Assembly: GCF_028728065.1 (NCBI RefSeq)
Contig: NZ_CP117812.1
Coordinates: 1,984,001 to 2,048,000 of the forward strand
Direction of reading: 5' to 3'
Length of the DNA stretch: 64,000 nucleotides
Source: Lentisphaera profundi
Lineage (GTDB): Bacteria > Verrucomicrobiota > Lentisphaeria > Lentisphaerales > Lentisphaeraceae
The notes beneath the pieces are model-generated. The model saw only the letters and a program-made list of their open reading frames with translations, was not told where the DNA came from and made no database searches. Of this stretch, positions 9,501 through 19,189 are shown piece after piece. Each line of letters begins with the position of its first letter. Position 1 is the stretch's first letter. Position numbers and translations under genes: made by a program.

Positions 9501-12500
9501 TTCATAGTGCCTACTCTTATAGAAATAATCGTGGTAGGCACACTTCGATGATGGCTTATGGTTCACAGGCATCTTTCCCCATGCCACAAAAATATGAAGA
9601 TATAGAAAAATTCATTCTTCCCCACCTCTCCACAATTTATATGTCTCTCAATCCTGACGAGCAAAATGACTTAGCACAAAAGCTTGATGATGCGGGAGTC
9701 AAATATGCCAAACTAAAACTTTCAGTATTTAACCAAAGGAGTCGTCAACGCAACCAAATCGAAATTTGGAAGTCATTCATTGAAAGCTATAAAGGAGATA
9801 AAACGGTAGAAGCACTCTATGCCTACAACTTGAGTATGCAGAGTCGCACAAAAGAAGAGTTTATCGAACACTTCGATTACGTGAAAAATGCCCATCCCCT
9901 ACTCGCCGTCAATATGATTGTTAATGCGGCTAGGCGCAAAGTTGAAATCGACGATAAGCAACTACAATTTGCAGTCACTACATTACTTACGCGAGACCCT
10001 GCCAAATTAAGTAGTAACCGCATCGCTGGCTTAATGATGAATGAATCACTCGCAGATGAACAAATAGCTCAATTAAAGAAACTGCTCCTAAGCACTTACC
10101 TAAAGCAGGATAAAAAAGCTAATCCATGGGGCCCTTTCCAAATCATCCTCGCCCTCATTAAAATGAAAGATTATGCAACTATCACGACTATAGTGAACCA
10201 TGAGACTGAACTTCAAAAGACGAGCAAAGTTCAAGCAAGAAATTTTCTTTCTTATGGACATTCTTATGGTCGCAATAATCAATCCACTTTAATCACCGCT
10301 ATTAAATTCCCCCCCAAGAATATTAAAACTATCCCTGCTTTTGTCATCCAACTCTTTAATGACCAAAGCTATTACAATCAGAATCAACCGATTGATAAAG
10401 AACTTTTATCAAAGCAACTTCCCAAGATCAACGATCCTCTCGTGCGTTTATTCATTGCTGACTATTGTGAAGACCTAGAGAATGCCAGCGAAATAATTAA
10501 CACCATCCTCAAAGAACAAAAAACTCTCGAAACGACCTTCATGATTGCCGCCTGGTACGGCAAAAATGATAAGCTAAAAGAAACTGTCACTACCCTTATC
10601 CAAGCACGAAAATTATGTTCGAAAAAAAGTGAGCACAAAAAATTAAATGGCTCACTCATTTATTACATCGAACTTAGTGAAGATAAATCTCTGCAGACGG
10701 AAGTTAAAATGGCTGCCGAAAAGCTCATTGCCCTGCGTTTAAGTGTCCAAGAGAAAGGCCAACTGGCTTCATCACTGGAAAACTTAGGCTATAAGGACTT
10801 AGCTGAAAAATTAGACAAAGAAATCGATAAAGTCGTCAGCCGTACCAACACCACGAGCAGAACATCTTTTTCTTCAAGCAATAGAAATACGGACCCCACA
10901 CAGAAAGTCCGTGAGCTCTTCAAGAAAGATGAGACTGAGAAAGCTTTAGAACTCGCCATCAGGGAATATAGAAAGCTGGCTAAGAGTGAACTCAATATCA
11001 ATGCACAACGAATGGGCAATAGTTCTTGGCATCTCAAAAACCTCATGCGCTTCATTTTAGAGAAACGTCTCAATGACAAATTCACTCAAGCTTTAACACC
11101 CGAAAGCGAAGATACCTTTGCACGTATACTCCTAGAACGTGCCCTCGCTCACGAACTCTTGAAACAAAAAGATCTGGCTATCGTCGACTACAAAGCCGTA
11201 TTAGAAAAAAATGAGGATAACAAAGCTGCCAGCCTCAGGCTGGCATTTCTAATTGCTGATTCAGATGCCGCCAGTGCAAAAGCTCACCTGCTTAAAGCCA
11301 CGGGGAGCAACATCAATTTTGTGGGGCCTGTCATTAGCTCAATCATCAATAATATGCGTAGCAATCTCAGTCTTTATGATATCTATCCAATCATTGTCGA
11401 TATTTTGAAAGAGGCCAAAGTTTCTCCGAATCAAGATCAATATTGGATAAATAATATTTTGAGCCAACTTGAAAATAACCTTCATTCGAGTGAAGTTCAA
11501 CTACCCCACCTTTTTGATCCCCAGCAAAGCATTGGCCGTTCCAGAAACAAAGAAAAAGCCAAAATCATTTTAGCCAAGCGTGAAAAAACTTACGTAGATC
11601 TCTGTAAGGTCTCACTCAAATTCCCAAATGTTTCAAACTATGCTTTTGGTCGCTTAGAATACTTAATCAGTAAAGGTAGGCTCAAAACAGAAAATAGTTA
11701 TGACTTAGCTAAACAAGTTTTAAAAACGTCCAGCCAAGGTCAACACTACCAAAACCACTCTCAAAGCTTCTATGTCAATAATTTGCAGATCCAAGCTAAA
11801 TCAGCAGAACAAGTCTATCTTAATCATGTGCTCTCGAATAATTTACTGGAGAAAGAAAAAGCTTTTATTGACTCACTTAATTTCATCGGCAATATCATTC
11901 GCGAGAAAATCAAAAAAACAAAAATCCTTTACGAGTGTACTGATGACAAATTCATAGCAACTGCCGAAATTTTCATCAAAGACAACAAAAGCAATAATCA
12001 GCTGAAAGCGAGTGAAATGCTGATTCAGGCTCATCAAAGTCGAGCTATTAGTCACTCCTTATCTGCTCTCATTATAAGTCAATTTGAAAATGATATCAAT
12101 TCTAATGTGATCTACGGAAATAATCCAAACTACTTAGCTTCCTGGACACGAGTACTCATTAAAAAAGACAATGATGAGCTCAATGATTTCTTTGACAAAA
12201 TCTGCCTCATTTACGCGACTAAAATCAAAAAACTCCCTAAGCAAAATGATACAAATAGGCATTCACCGATCAATAACTGGCTCGGATCTTCTATGCAGCT
12301 TATCTTTGCTGAATGCCTCAACTCAGATTTAAGTAATACCATTACTTTGCTCAAACAACTCAGCCAGCATCAGCTCAGTCAAGAAAGTATTCTTTTTAAA
12401 AACTCTAATATCTCCTACTCACTTCGAAATATTTTTGGCAAGGGTAATGATATTTATGATGATTTAAAACTCACTCCATTCTTTGCGGACCTCGCAAACT

Positions 12501-15500
12501 TTGATAGCATTGAACTACCCAAATCACGCGATGCGAGTTCTCTATTCAAAGAGTTTATCTATAAGACGAAAAACAATAGTTCTTTGAAAAAAACCTACCT
12601 CGCAAAGTTAAAAAAAGAGCCCAAGCAGACTTTTGGTATTCAGTATATGACTCACCTACTTGAGCATCAGTCACCACAAAAAATCTATGCCTTCCTTGAT
12701 AATCAATTAGCCGCTATCAAAGCCTTGCCCAAGTCACAACAAGCGGGCATTTTAGCGTCACTCGATCAAATCATGAAGCAATACCCCTTTAAAAACAATA
12801 TGAATAATATCAAAGGCTCTTTTCGTGAATACCAAACTAAGTTCACTTCCTCAAATTCAGGCGATACCTACACCAATTTTCTCGAACTAAAAGTAGGTGA
12901 TGATTCCTACGCTTACACAAATGAGGCGGGCAATATCATCAGTCAATTTATCAACAAGGATATCAACAAAGCCAAAATACTCTGGGATCATAGCTTAAAG
13001 CAATTACGAAAATTTCAGCTGCGTAGTAATTCACAGTCCCATGGCGGCAACTCATTCTCTGAGCAATTATTTAATGAAATCCGTAATGAAAATAGCTATA
13101 GCATCAAAAAATTAAGCTTTTTAACATCCATTATTCCAGTCGTGAAATTTAGTCAACGCAAGCGCTCCAATATTCACAATACTCTCGATCAAATCTATTC
13201 TCAGACAATAAATGACTTGTGCAATGCCTACCGTAGTGATAGCAAAACAAAAGCAGAAGCTAATTATCTCGCATTAAGCGAGATACTCAATAATACCGAA
13301 CTTATACAGAACCTTGAAACTCCTTATGCGAAGCTCTTCGATCGTACACTCAGGAATTCCTCTAGCGCGGAGCTCCAAAAAATACTCAGCTACTTAAAAA
13401 GTAATGAACTTCATAAGCAGAACACCGAGCTCCGCTTACTTTGTGATTATCTTATCCTACTGAAGAAAAATCGTAAGACTCCTGTCCCAAATGAATTGAT
13501 TACTTTTTATTCAGATTACTTAAAAGATGAAAAAATTGCCCTTAATACCAGATTCAAAGCGATTAATAAAATCTTCACTTCCTTCTTTAATGAGGCCCCA
13601 CAAACTAAAGAACTCAATCAACTATTTTATCAACTTTGTGATTCTGGCTCAAAAACTAAGAATTCTGAGTATGACTATTATCATCAACCCTTACTGGAAC
13701 ACATTTTTGTCATCACCGAAAAGGATGATGCTTGGAAAAAAGCAGCTAAACAAGTCGTCACTCTAAGCGAGATGAAATTAAAACAAGATCCCGATTCCTT
13801 TAATACTCACCAAAATTCCTTTAATGCATCACTCTTCGCGTTCCTAGACACCCTTTATAGACTTGATGAAGATAGCAAGGCAAAAATTTATCTTAATAAA
13901 TCCGCTCTCAGATTAAAGGATCGCTTCGAAACTTTATGGATCCTGATCCTCAACGACCGTATCGAAGAGGCAGTAAGTCTCGCTAAATCTAATCTGCACT
14001 CGATGGATTCACCTAACAATTTCTGGGATCAATTACGCAAGTTTAAAATTGATGAAAAACTCCCGAAGTTTTATTCGGCCCTAGCTGACAAAGAACGTAT
14101 CTACACAACAAAAGTTTTCTCCGCTTTCGCTTCACGAAATAGTAAAACTCAGCTAGAGCTTGTTAAAGAATTTGAAAAAGAAAACCCTCAAAACAAAGCC
14201 CTCCGAAAAGTTCTCATTGAAGCCTTTAATAAAAATAATCAAACGAAAGTTTTGATCAAAAAACATAATGCAGAACTTTTTGATTCCATCGATCCCCTAC
14301 CCATCATCTACTCTGATGATCACAATAAAAATGAGTCTTATGTGAATTACATAATGACTCAAATCAGCAAGCTAAGTAGTGCCGACCTGGATACCATTAG
14401 CAAAAAAATTAAAGAAGCCCGATTAGATGATGATTATGCCTACAAAGCACTCAACCTAGTCAGATCTTTTTCCGGAGCTTATGACCAATTTATTGATAGT
14501 AAATCAAGTTCAGAAGATTTTGAAACTCAGGCAAAACAACTCATGCTTTTAGGGCAGAAACTGGTTCCACTCGCCGAAAACTCCAATAATATAGCTGACT
14601 TATTTTCGGTGACGTATATCATCATGAATCACTATGAAGGTAGCGAAGCTACCAATACTTGGTTAAAGAGCCTCCCAGAAGAGTTTTTCTCAAACTCGCG
14701 CAGCTCTAATCTTCGTGATGCACTTAAGTTTTATACTAAAATCTATGACGAAAAAATCCCCGCTCAGAATACTGAAATTATCAAAGCCAAAAGCTCCTAC
14801 CTCACCAGCCCTCACCTAGAGATCATTTTCACTACCGAGATAAGCAGAAAGAAAGCAAAAGAAGACATTTCATCGCAACTCGTTAATAGCATTAAGAAAT
14901 TCAAGGACCTCCAAGCGTATCCCCCTGAGCTTGCGACTCAGTTGGTGAAAGCAAAGCAGTCATATAAACTTTGGCAGCTGCTCAAAGGCCTTTATAAAGA
15001 AAATAGTAAGAAAGCTGATATTGACCCCTTTGAAGTCACCATTAATACCGCGTATAAATCGCTCACAAATTGTGAGAACCTATCTGCGAAAAGCATGCGT
15101 AGCTTCATTCAGTCACTCAATAAAAATCTACTCGACAAGAATATCGCCTACCTCGCGACGCTAGAGAACAAAGCTGATTACTTACAAGAATTAGAAATTA
15201 ACCTGATTTACCAAAAAGCCATTAATGCAAAAGCGGCACAATGTCCCCCTGCTTTTATCAAGTACTACCAGAACTATTTTGCCAATGCAAAAACACCTGT
15301 AAACGAACGCTTAACAGCTTTCTACAATAATTACTCAAGCTTTACACAATGCCCCATCATCATCGACAGTATCACACCCCTATTTAAGCAGAGTACTGCT
15401 GAAAGCCATGTTCAAAACAGAGCGTTTCATGAGCTGCTTTTGCTTGCTATGCATTATACATCTACGACTAGCCACAAGACAACTTTAAATAACTTATTGG

Positions 15501-16630
15501 CGCTCCAAGTGAACAAGCCCGACTTGGGTTCCGATCAAGGTCAAATCAATGAGATTTTACTGCGAGATATAAAAATCCTACTGAATAAACCTTATGAAAA
15601 TTCCGAAGATATCCTCAGTTTCAAGGAGACTTATTTATCCTTAATCTATAACGGTAAGCATCAAGAATTTGCCGAACTCTTTTCTACCAACTGGCAGAAA
15701 ATCAAGCTTTTCAAGCATCTCACAAATGCTTTCAAACCAAGTAAAGAGCGCGATCCAGACTTTATTGCCAGTATTGAAATGCTTCCGTCCCCAGAGCTCA
15801 AACTGCTCGCGAAAGCCATCTACTACAACGAATCAAGACTCATATACAAAGACTTCTCCTTTTACCGCTACAACCATACCCAAGGTACAGGCAACACTCT
15901 AGACCAAGTCGCAGTAGAATTCAGTAAAACTCAATTTACTCAGCCTAAAATAAAACAAACTATTGCACTCCTATTGATGCTGCGAACTAAGGGCCGTGAA
16001 CTGGCAAAAGATGACGTGATCGACTATTTAAAGACCTTAAGTCTAGAAGAAATTGTCAAACAACAAAATCACCACTACCGCGTTGGCTATTCACTCTATA
16101 TTCAAAATCTCATTGATACTAAAAAAAGCGCTATCGCTATACAAAAAATCGAAGATATTAACAACTTGGCCAATAGCAACCGTCAATTGAAAAACTCCTG
16201 TCATTCCTTCTTACAAGAGATCTCAACCATGCTAGTTAAAGAGATCTGTTCAGGAAATATGAAATTTTCCGCTCAAGAGGGACATACACAAGTAAAGCAA
16301 CTGGCTAATGCCCTATTCAAATCCAATGACCACCCCTACCACTTCACTTCCTTAATACAGCTTATGTCAGTTAAAAACATTATTAACAATACACCCGTAG
16401 ATGCCCAAAACTGGATTAAGAAAATGCCGAAGAAATACCAAAAACGTTTTACTGAATACGAACTCTACAAAATCCTGAATTCCCTGCCAAAGTGGTCTGA
16501 GGCTATTAGCCAAGAAAACTTAAAAGCCACACAGATAAAAGTTCTTGAATCCCCCGCATGTAAACTTATGTTCAAGAAGCGTTTAAAAGAAATTGACAAA
16601 GTTAAAAAACGTCTAAAAATCACAAATTAG
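6578..16630 (+). CDS. Giant exported TPR-repeat protein
   Basis: About 3350 residues counted from the ATG at 6578, chosen because GGGAG lies 5 nt before it. It begins with a signal peptide cleaved after TIAQA. The first ~900 residues are tandem TPR-like helical pairs (for example AALDIYNEIIS and EALKKYTATLDSI); helical repeats continue more weakly to the end. No enzyme domain or C-terminal membrane anchor is recognised. It is the first gene of a run whose next members encode a coiled-coil membrane protein, a MoxR ATPase, DUF58 and two VWA proteins. TPR proteins are common partners of MoxR/VWA (Bat-type) systems, but this size is exceptional. Inference: a periplasmic scaffold or client-binding partner of that complex. 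The frame stays open over 10 kb with normal composition, so it is not an artefact. Confidence 0.9.
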   Translation: MDIKFTLRTLFIALFMGTIAQAEVSSKTDKYLSILIKRPSSDYLFDKFYSSWLENATSVDLEEFLNEKFEESKLPIYKQIKAYYLEAEGNNDAALDIYNEIISTQSSASLLFRRAKLQVGTLEFDKAIADLKKASALSTNEKFTIQINKLLGKIYIRDEKKVEGLKVWTEMATKTGDEDLLEEIVELMIDEGLFSEARTQITSLLEETKDKHKKITLTLRLGDIYRIQGNKNEALKKYTATLDSIGTGSWLEKEILSQIEQVFRSEDNLHGLAEYFGKIIKTKKNNIEILKRQAGLLFELGEKDKSLQAYLQIVKLTPTSKENKETYAAQLSKAKKYKEALELLNALITQYPDDQELYINQAKLYKELKDNKQCLASFLAYIKKDKSSEYSYMRSANLLRSFDLKNEADKIYQQLITKFPESREGKTLNALNLYELGKKDEAIKEYIALGATKNIAEIQRLISTLNTLKEQANSYKILLAQHKNFESSYKYNDLLFSSANALKEVEVAKKASALMLQSASTISELSKATNNIIFTAKKEQQLAKLQEDLENKSSANNKDLILLSTIYDQMGEIDASFDLIETQLKQDPGQELLLEQLLYLYKKNKKWDQAIHTLTQISKLSARHKATRIKDLVDLSLRADKTAEALKWIAIWKKTSASSTSPYIQEAAIHRSKMDYEKSVEVLKKAMFKFADNKTLPRVLAQDLTYAGKIKDAKSVYWRMANKSEDLSEKLALVRSIIQLSQNDDSTEELSTKLQNRLENNPKSIFPPLALAELNRYSGVYEDRRKFLIKATEIKPNDIGLLKEIARIEEEEGQYDRALETLKKVISLDKTKKSNALLIQFYMRNGEEDLAFEQIIENAGGKDMPVEEIIATTMSLIKSHSEKTIAFLRPYLLKHPEDYRIAFLYAIALEEQGINQETALAYINVLNGSKELSIPKKKTSTNPSPYSQNTSYYYKELGEYLPQEAIKLIINSNTIHSAYSYRNNRGRHTSMMAYGSQASFPMPQKYEDIEKFILPHLSTIYMSLNPDEQNDLAQKLDDAGVKYAKLKLSVFNQRSRQRNQIEIWKSFIESYKGDKTVEALYAYNLSMQSRTKEEFIEHFDYVKNAHPLLAVNMIVNAARRKVEIDDKQLQFAVTTLLTRDPAKLSSNRIAGLMMNESLADEQIAQLKKLLLSTYLKQDKKANPWGPFQIILALIKMKDYATITTIVNHETELQKTSKVQARNFLSYGHSYGRNNQSTLITAIKFPPKNIKTIPAFVIQLFNDQSYYNQNQPIDKELLSKQLPKINDPLVRLFIADYCEDLENASEIINTILKEQKTLETTFMIAAWYGKNDKLKETVTTLIQARKLCSKKSEHKKLNGSLIYYIELSEDKSLQTEVKMAAEKLIALRLSVQEKGQLASSLENLGYKDLAEKLDKEIDKVVSRTNTTSRTSFSSSNRNTDPTQKVRELFKKDETEKALELAIREYRKLAKSELNINAQRMGNSSWHLKNLMRFILEKRLNDKFTQALTPESEDTFARILLERALAHELLKQKDLAIVDYKAVLEKNEDNKAASLRLAFLIADSDAASAKAHLLKATGSNINFVGPVISSIINNMRSNLSLYDIYPIIVDILKEAKVSPNQDQYWINNILSQLENNLHSSEVQLPHLFDPQQSIGRSRNKEKAKIILAKREKTYVDLCKVSLKFPNVSNYAFGRLEYLISKGRLKTENSYDLAKQVLKTSSQGQHYQNHSQSFYVNNLQIQAKSAEQVYLNHVLSNNLLEKEKAFIDSLNFIGNIIREKIKKTKILYECTDDKFIATAEIFIKDNKSNNQLKASEMLIQAHQSRAISHSLSALIISQFENDINSNVIYGNNPNYLASWTRVLIKKDNDELNDFFDKICLIYATKIKKLPKQNDTNRHSPINNWLGSSMQLIFAECLNSDLSNTITLLKQLSQHQLSQESILFKNSNISYSLRNIFGKGNDIYDDLKLTPFFADLANFDSIELPKSRDASSLFKEFIYKTKNNSSLKKTYLAKLKKEPKQTFGIQYMTHLLEHQSPQKIYAFLDNQLAAIKALPKSQQAGILASLDQIMKQYPFKNNMNNIKGSFREYQTKFTSSNSGDTYTNFLELKVGDDSYAYTNEAGNIISQFINKDINKAKILWDHSLKQLRKFQLRSNSQSHGGNSFSEQLFNEIRNENSYSIKKLSFLTSIIPVVKFSQRKRSNIHNTLDQIYSQTINDLCNAYRSDSKTKAEANYLALSEILNNTELIQNLETPYAKLFDRTLRNSSSAELQKILSYLKSNELHKQNTELRLLCDYLILLKKNRKTPVPNELITFYSDYLKDEKIALNTRFKAINKIFTSFFNEAPQTKELNQLFYQLCDSGSKTKNSEYDYYHQPLLEHIFVITEKDDAWKKAAKQVVTLSEMKLKQDPDSFNTHQNSFNASLFAFLDTLYRLDEDSKAKIYLNKSALRLKDRFETLWILILNDRIEEAVSLAKSNLHSMDSPNNFWDQLRKFKIDEKLPKFYSALADKERIYTTKVFSAFASRNSKTQLELVKEFEKENPQNKALRKVLIEAFNKNNQTKVLIKKHNAELFDSIDPLPIIYSDDHNKNESYVNYIMTQISKLSSADLDTISKKIKEARLDDDYAYKALNLVRSFSGAYDQFIDSKSSSEDFETQAKQLMLLGQKLVPLAENSNNIADLFSVTYIIMNHYEGSEATNTWLKSLPEEFFSNSRSSNLRDALKFYTKIYDEKIPAQNTEIIKAKSSYLTSPHLEIIFTTEISRKKAKEDISSQLVNSIKKFKDLQAYPPELATQLVKAKQSYKLWQLLKGLYKENSKKADIDPFEVTINTAYKSLTNCENLSAKSMRSFIQSLNKNLLDKNIAYLATLENKADYLQELEINLIYQKAINAKAAQCPPAFIKYYQNYFANAKTPVNERLTAFYNNYSSFTQCPIIIDSITPLFKQSTAESHVQNRAFHELLLLAMHYTSTTSHKTTLNNLLALQVNKPDLGSDQGQINEILLRDIKILLNKPYENSEDILSFKETYLSLIYNGKHQEFAELFSTNWQKIKLFKHLTNAFKPSKERDPDFIASIEMLPSPELKLLAKAIYYNESRLIYKDFSFYRYNHTQGTGNTLDQVAVEFSKTQFTQPKIKQTIALLLMLRTKGRELAKDDVIDYLKTLSLEEIVKQQNHHYRVGYSLYIQNLIDTKKSAIAIQKIEDINNLANSNRQLKNSCHSFLQEISTMLVKEICSGNMKFSAQEGHTQVKQLANALFKSNDHPYHFTSLIQLMSVKNIINNTPVDAQNWIKKMPKKYQKRFTEYELYKILNSLPKWSEAISQENLKATQIKVLESPACKLMFKKRLKEIDKVKKRLKITN

Positions 16631-16639
16631 GGTGAATCT

Positions 16640-18181
16640 ATGAATGAAATAAATCACTTTATTGATCAAGTAAAAGCAAGGCTCCTGAAAGCCCGCTTTG
16701 CGACCTTGCTCGGCCCTAGTCTACTCGGCTTATGTATCATCAACTTATTAATCGCCCTCTACTTTGTCTCCCAGGGTTATAAAGTTGAGACCAAGCTACT
16801 GCTCTTGCCTACAGTCCTTATTGCTCTAGGCTATATTATTTTTAGTGTATTAAAGAAGCCTACTAAAAAAGAAGCGGCTGATTATGCGGATTCATTCTTT
16901 GATTTGCGCAATGCTTTAAGCTCCCATTTGGATTTCCTCTCTCGTGAAGCCACTGACGACACTCAAAAACAATTTCATCAGCTCCAGCTCCAGCAAACCA
17001 GTCAGCTTTGCCAAGGTCAAAAAATAGCCGCTATTCCCGTACGTTTTTCAGCCAAAAAAATAATTGCTTCATTACTCTTAATCATCACCACTTTAGTCCT
17101 TTGTTCATTTGATGACTCAGATGAAATCAAAGCACAAAAACTCTTGGCACAAAGCACTTTAGAAACCAGTACTCAAAACAAAAAAGATCTTGAAGAAACT
17201 ATCGAAGAACTGCAAGAAAGCATGACTGAAGAAGAACGGAAACTCTTTAAATCTACCAAGATCAAGCAAGTCCTCAAGAATATTGAATCCACTGAGAATA
17301 AACTCGACGCTTTGCGCCAATACGCAAAATTAGAAAAAGAGATCTCCTCGCTCGGGGATAAAATGAATACCAAAAATGATAAAAAACTTCTCGATGAAAT
17401 CTCTCGTGAACTCGAGAAAAATCGCGCCACAAACAAAATGGGCAAGATGTTCGCTAATAAGCAATACAAGGATGCCGCCAAAGAACTCAAAGATAAAATG
17501 AAGGCGCTTCAAGATGCACTTAAAAAGAGCGAACAAAATCAAGCCTCGAAAGAAGCTCAGAAATTAGCGAATGAAATGAAAAACATGAGTCAAAAGATGC
17601 AAGAGGCCGCCAAAAATCTCAAGGCTAATAATAGCACAATGAAGATGGATATTAGTAAAATGGCTGAGCTCAGTAAAAAGCTATCGGATAATATCTGTAA
17701 AAATCCCAAGCAGTGCAATATGGGTGAAGCGAAAGAATGTAGTGGAGATATGAAAAAAGCTGTACTTAGTCTTTGCGATAAATTAGACGAAAATGAAACG
17801 AAGAATCTCTTTATGGCAAAACTCGACAAAATGCAAGAAGCCTTAGCCATGTCACAAGCCAAAATGAATGGCATGTCACAAATGCAAGGCATGCAAATGG
17901 CGAAAGGCGTGGGTGCAGGAAGTCAGGACTCAAAAAACACCACCACACAAACGATTGATACCGCTTACGATACTCAACTAAAAGGGCAACAGGGAGAAGG
18001 CAGTTCTTTAACTCAAATAGAACAAGCCAGTAGTGGAACAGGCATTTCTCGAACCACTGACCCTTCCAATAAACAGATCGAATACAAGCGCCAAATGGAA
18101 TCCTTTATTGAACAAGAAAATATACCCGAAGCCATGAAGTCCGGCGTCAAAGAATACTTTAAACGAATTCACAAAGATTAG
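16640..18181 (+). CDS. Coiled-coil membrane protein of the MoxR operon
   Basis: 513 residues. Two hydrophobic segments lie at about residues 20-42 and 48-70 and a third at about 137-155 (IIASLLLIITTLVLCSF). After that comes a long, highly charged coiled-coil region (about 165-340), a Met/Gln-rich stretch, and a conserved-looking end (MESFIEQENIPEAMKSGV). It starts 10 nt after the giant TPR gene with GGTGA as ribosome binding site, and ends 8 nt before the MoxR gene. The layout resembles uncharacterised DUF4175-like proteins of MoxR/VWA operons, but I cannot assign it firmly. It probably anchors the machinery in the inner membrane with its coiled coil on the outer face. Confidence 0.8.
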   Translation: MNEINHFIDQVKARLLKARFATLLGPSLLGLCIINLLIALYFVSQGYKVETKLLLLPTVLIALGYIIFSVLKKPTKKEAADYADSFFDLRNALSSHLDFLSREATDDTQKQFHQLQLQQTSQLCQGQKIAAIPVRFSAKKIIASLLLIITTLVLCSFDDSDEIKAQKLLAQSTLETSTQNKKDLEETIEELQESMTEEERKLFKSTKIKQVLKNIESTENKLDALRQYAKLEKEISSLGDKMNTKNDKKLLDEISRELEKNRATNKMGKMFANKQYKDAAKELKDKMKALQDALKKSEQNQASKEAQKLANEMKNMSQKMQEAAKNLKANNSTMKMDISKMAELSKKLSDNICKNPKQCNMGEAKECSGDMKKAVLSLCDKLDENETKNLFMAKLDKMQEALAMSQAKMNGMSQMQGMQMAKGVGAGSQDSKNTTTQTIDTAYDTQLKGQQGEGSSLTQIEQASSGTGISRTTDPSNKQIEYKRQMESFIEQENIPEAMKSGVKEYFKRIHKD

Positions 18182-18189
18182 GAGATCAC

Positions 18190-19185
18190 ATGTCAGTTAC
18201 ATTTGAAAACGAAGCGGTAGAAAAAGAAGTCCAAGCATTCAGAACAACCTTCAGCTCATTAAAAGAGGAAATTGGCAAGTTTATTGTCGGTCAAGATGAG
18301 GTAGTCAATCACGTTCTCATTTCAATCATTGCTGGTGGTCACGTGCTGTTGGAAGGTGTTCCAGGCTTGGGCAAGACCGCTTTAGTCAATACCATCTCAA
18401 AAGTCCTTCATTTGGACTCCAAACGCATTCAGTTCACTCCAGATCTTTTGCCTGCCGATATTCTCGGGACCAATATCCTCGTGGAGCGCAATGGCGAAAA
18501 AGTATTCGAATTCCAAAAGGGCCCTATTTTCACCAATATCTTATTAGCCGATGAAATCAATCGTGCCACACCCAAGACTCAATCGGCACTTCTTGAAACC
18601 ATGCAAGAAAAAACCGTGACCGTCGCTAATAAAACTCATATTCTTGATAAACCTTATTTTGTTTTGGCCACGCAAAACCCTCTCGAAATGGATGGCACCT
18701 ATCCTCTCCCTGAAGCTCAATTAGACCGTTTCTTTTTTAAGTTAAATGTCGAAATGCCCAATCATCAGGAGTTCTCCGAAATCCTCGATCGTACCACGGG
18801 ACTCACACAACCAGAGATTAACGCAATTACCGACGGTGCACGCATCATTGAGATGGGTAAAACCGCCTGCCAAGTTCCCATTGCCGAGGACATCAAAAAC
18901 TACTTAATTAAGCTCGCCATTTCAACTCATCCAGAAAAGGACGAGTCTCCAAAGGTCGTCAAACAGTATATCCGCTACGGTGTTTCTCCCCGTGCCGCGC
19001 AAGCTATTTTATTAGCGGCTCGTATTCACGCACTCATCTCCGGGCGTTATCACGTCGCCAAGGAAGACATCAACGCCGTTGCGATCCCCGCAATGAGGCA
19101 CCGTATGTTACTCAGTTTCGAAGGTGAAGCCGAAGGTATTACTACTGAGAAAATTATTAAAGACATCATTCAATTACTCAATTAA
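18190..19185 (+). CDS. MoxR-family AAA+ ATPase
   Basis: 331 residues. Walker A is GVPGLGKT (about 56-63), Walker B is ILLADE with the acidic pair at 121-122, and the sensor region is ATQNPLEMDGTYPLPEAQ, all typical of MoxR (AAA_3). The C-terminal lid domain includes YGVSPRAAQAI. GGAG precedes the ATG. MoxR ATPases act as cytosolic chaperones with VWA partners, activating or assembling them; the three genes that follow encode DUF58 and VWA partners. It is the most confidently identified member of the operon. Confidence 0.96.
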   Translation: MSVTFENEAVEKEVQAFRTTFSSLKEEIGKFIVGQDEVVNHVLISIIAGGHVLLEGVPGLGKTALVNTISKVLHLDSKRIQFTPDLLPADILGTNILVERNGEKVFEFQKGPIFTNILLADEINRATPKTQSALLETMQEKTVTVANKTHILDKPYFVLATQNPLEMDGTYPLPEAQLDRFFFKLNVEMPNHQEFSEILDRTTGLTQPEINAITDGARIIEMGKTACQVPIAEDIKNYLIKLAISTHPEKDESPKVVKQYIRYGVSPRAAQAILLAARIHALISGRYHVAKEDINAVAIPAMRHRMLLSFEGEAEGITTEKIIKDIIQLLN

Positions 19186-19189
19186 TCTG

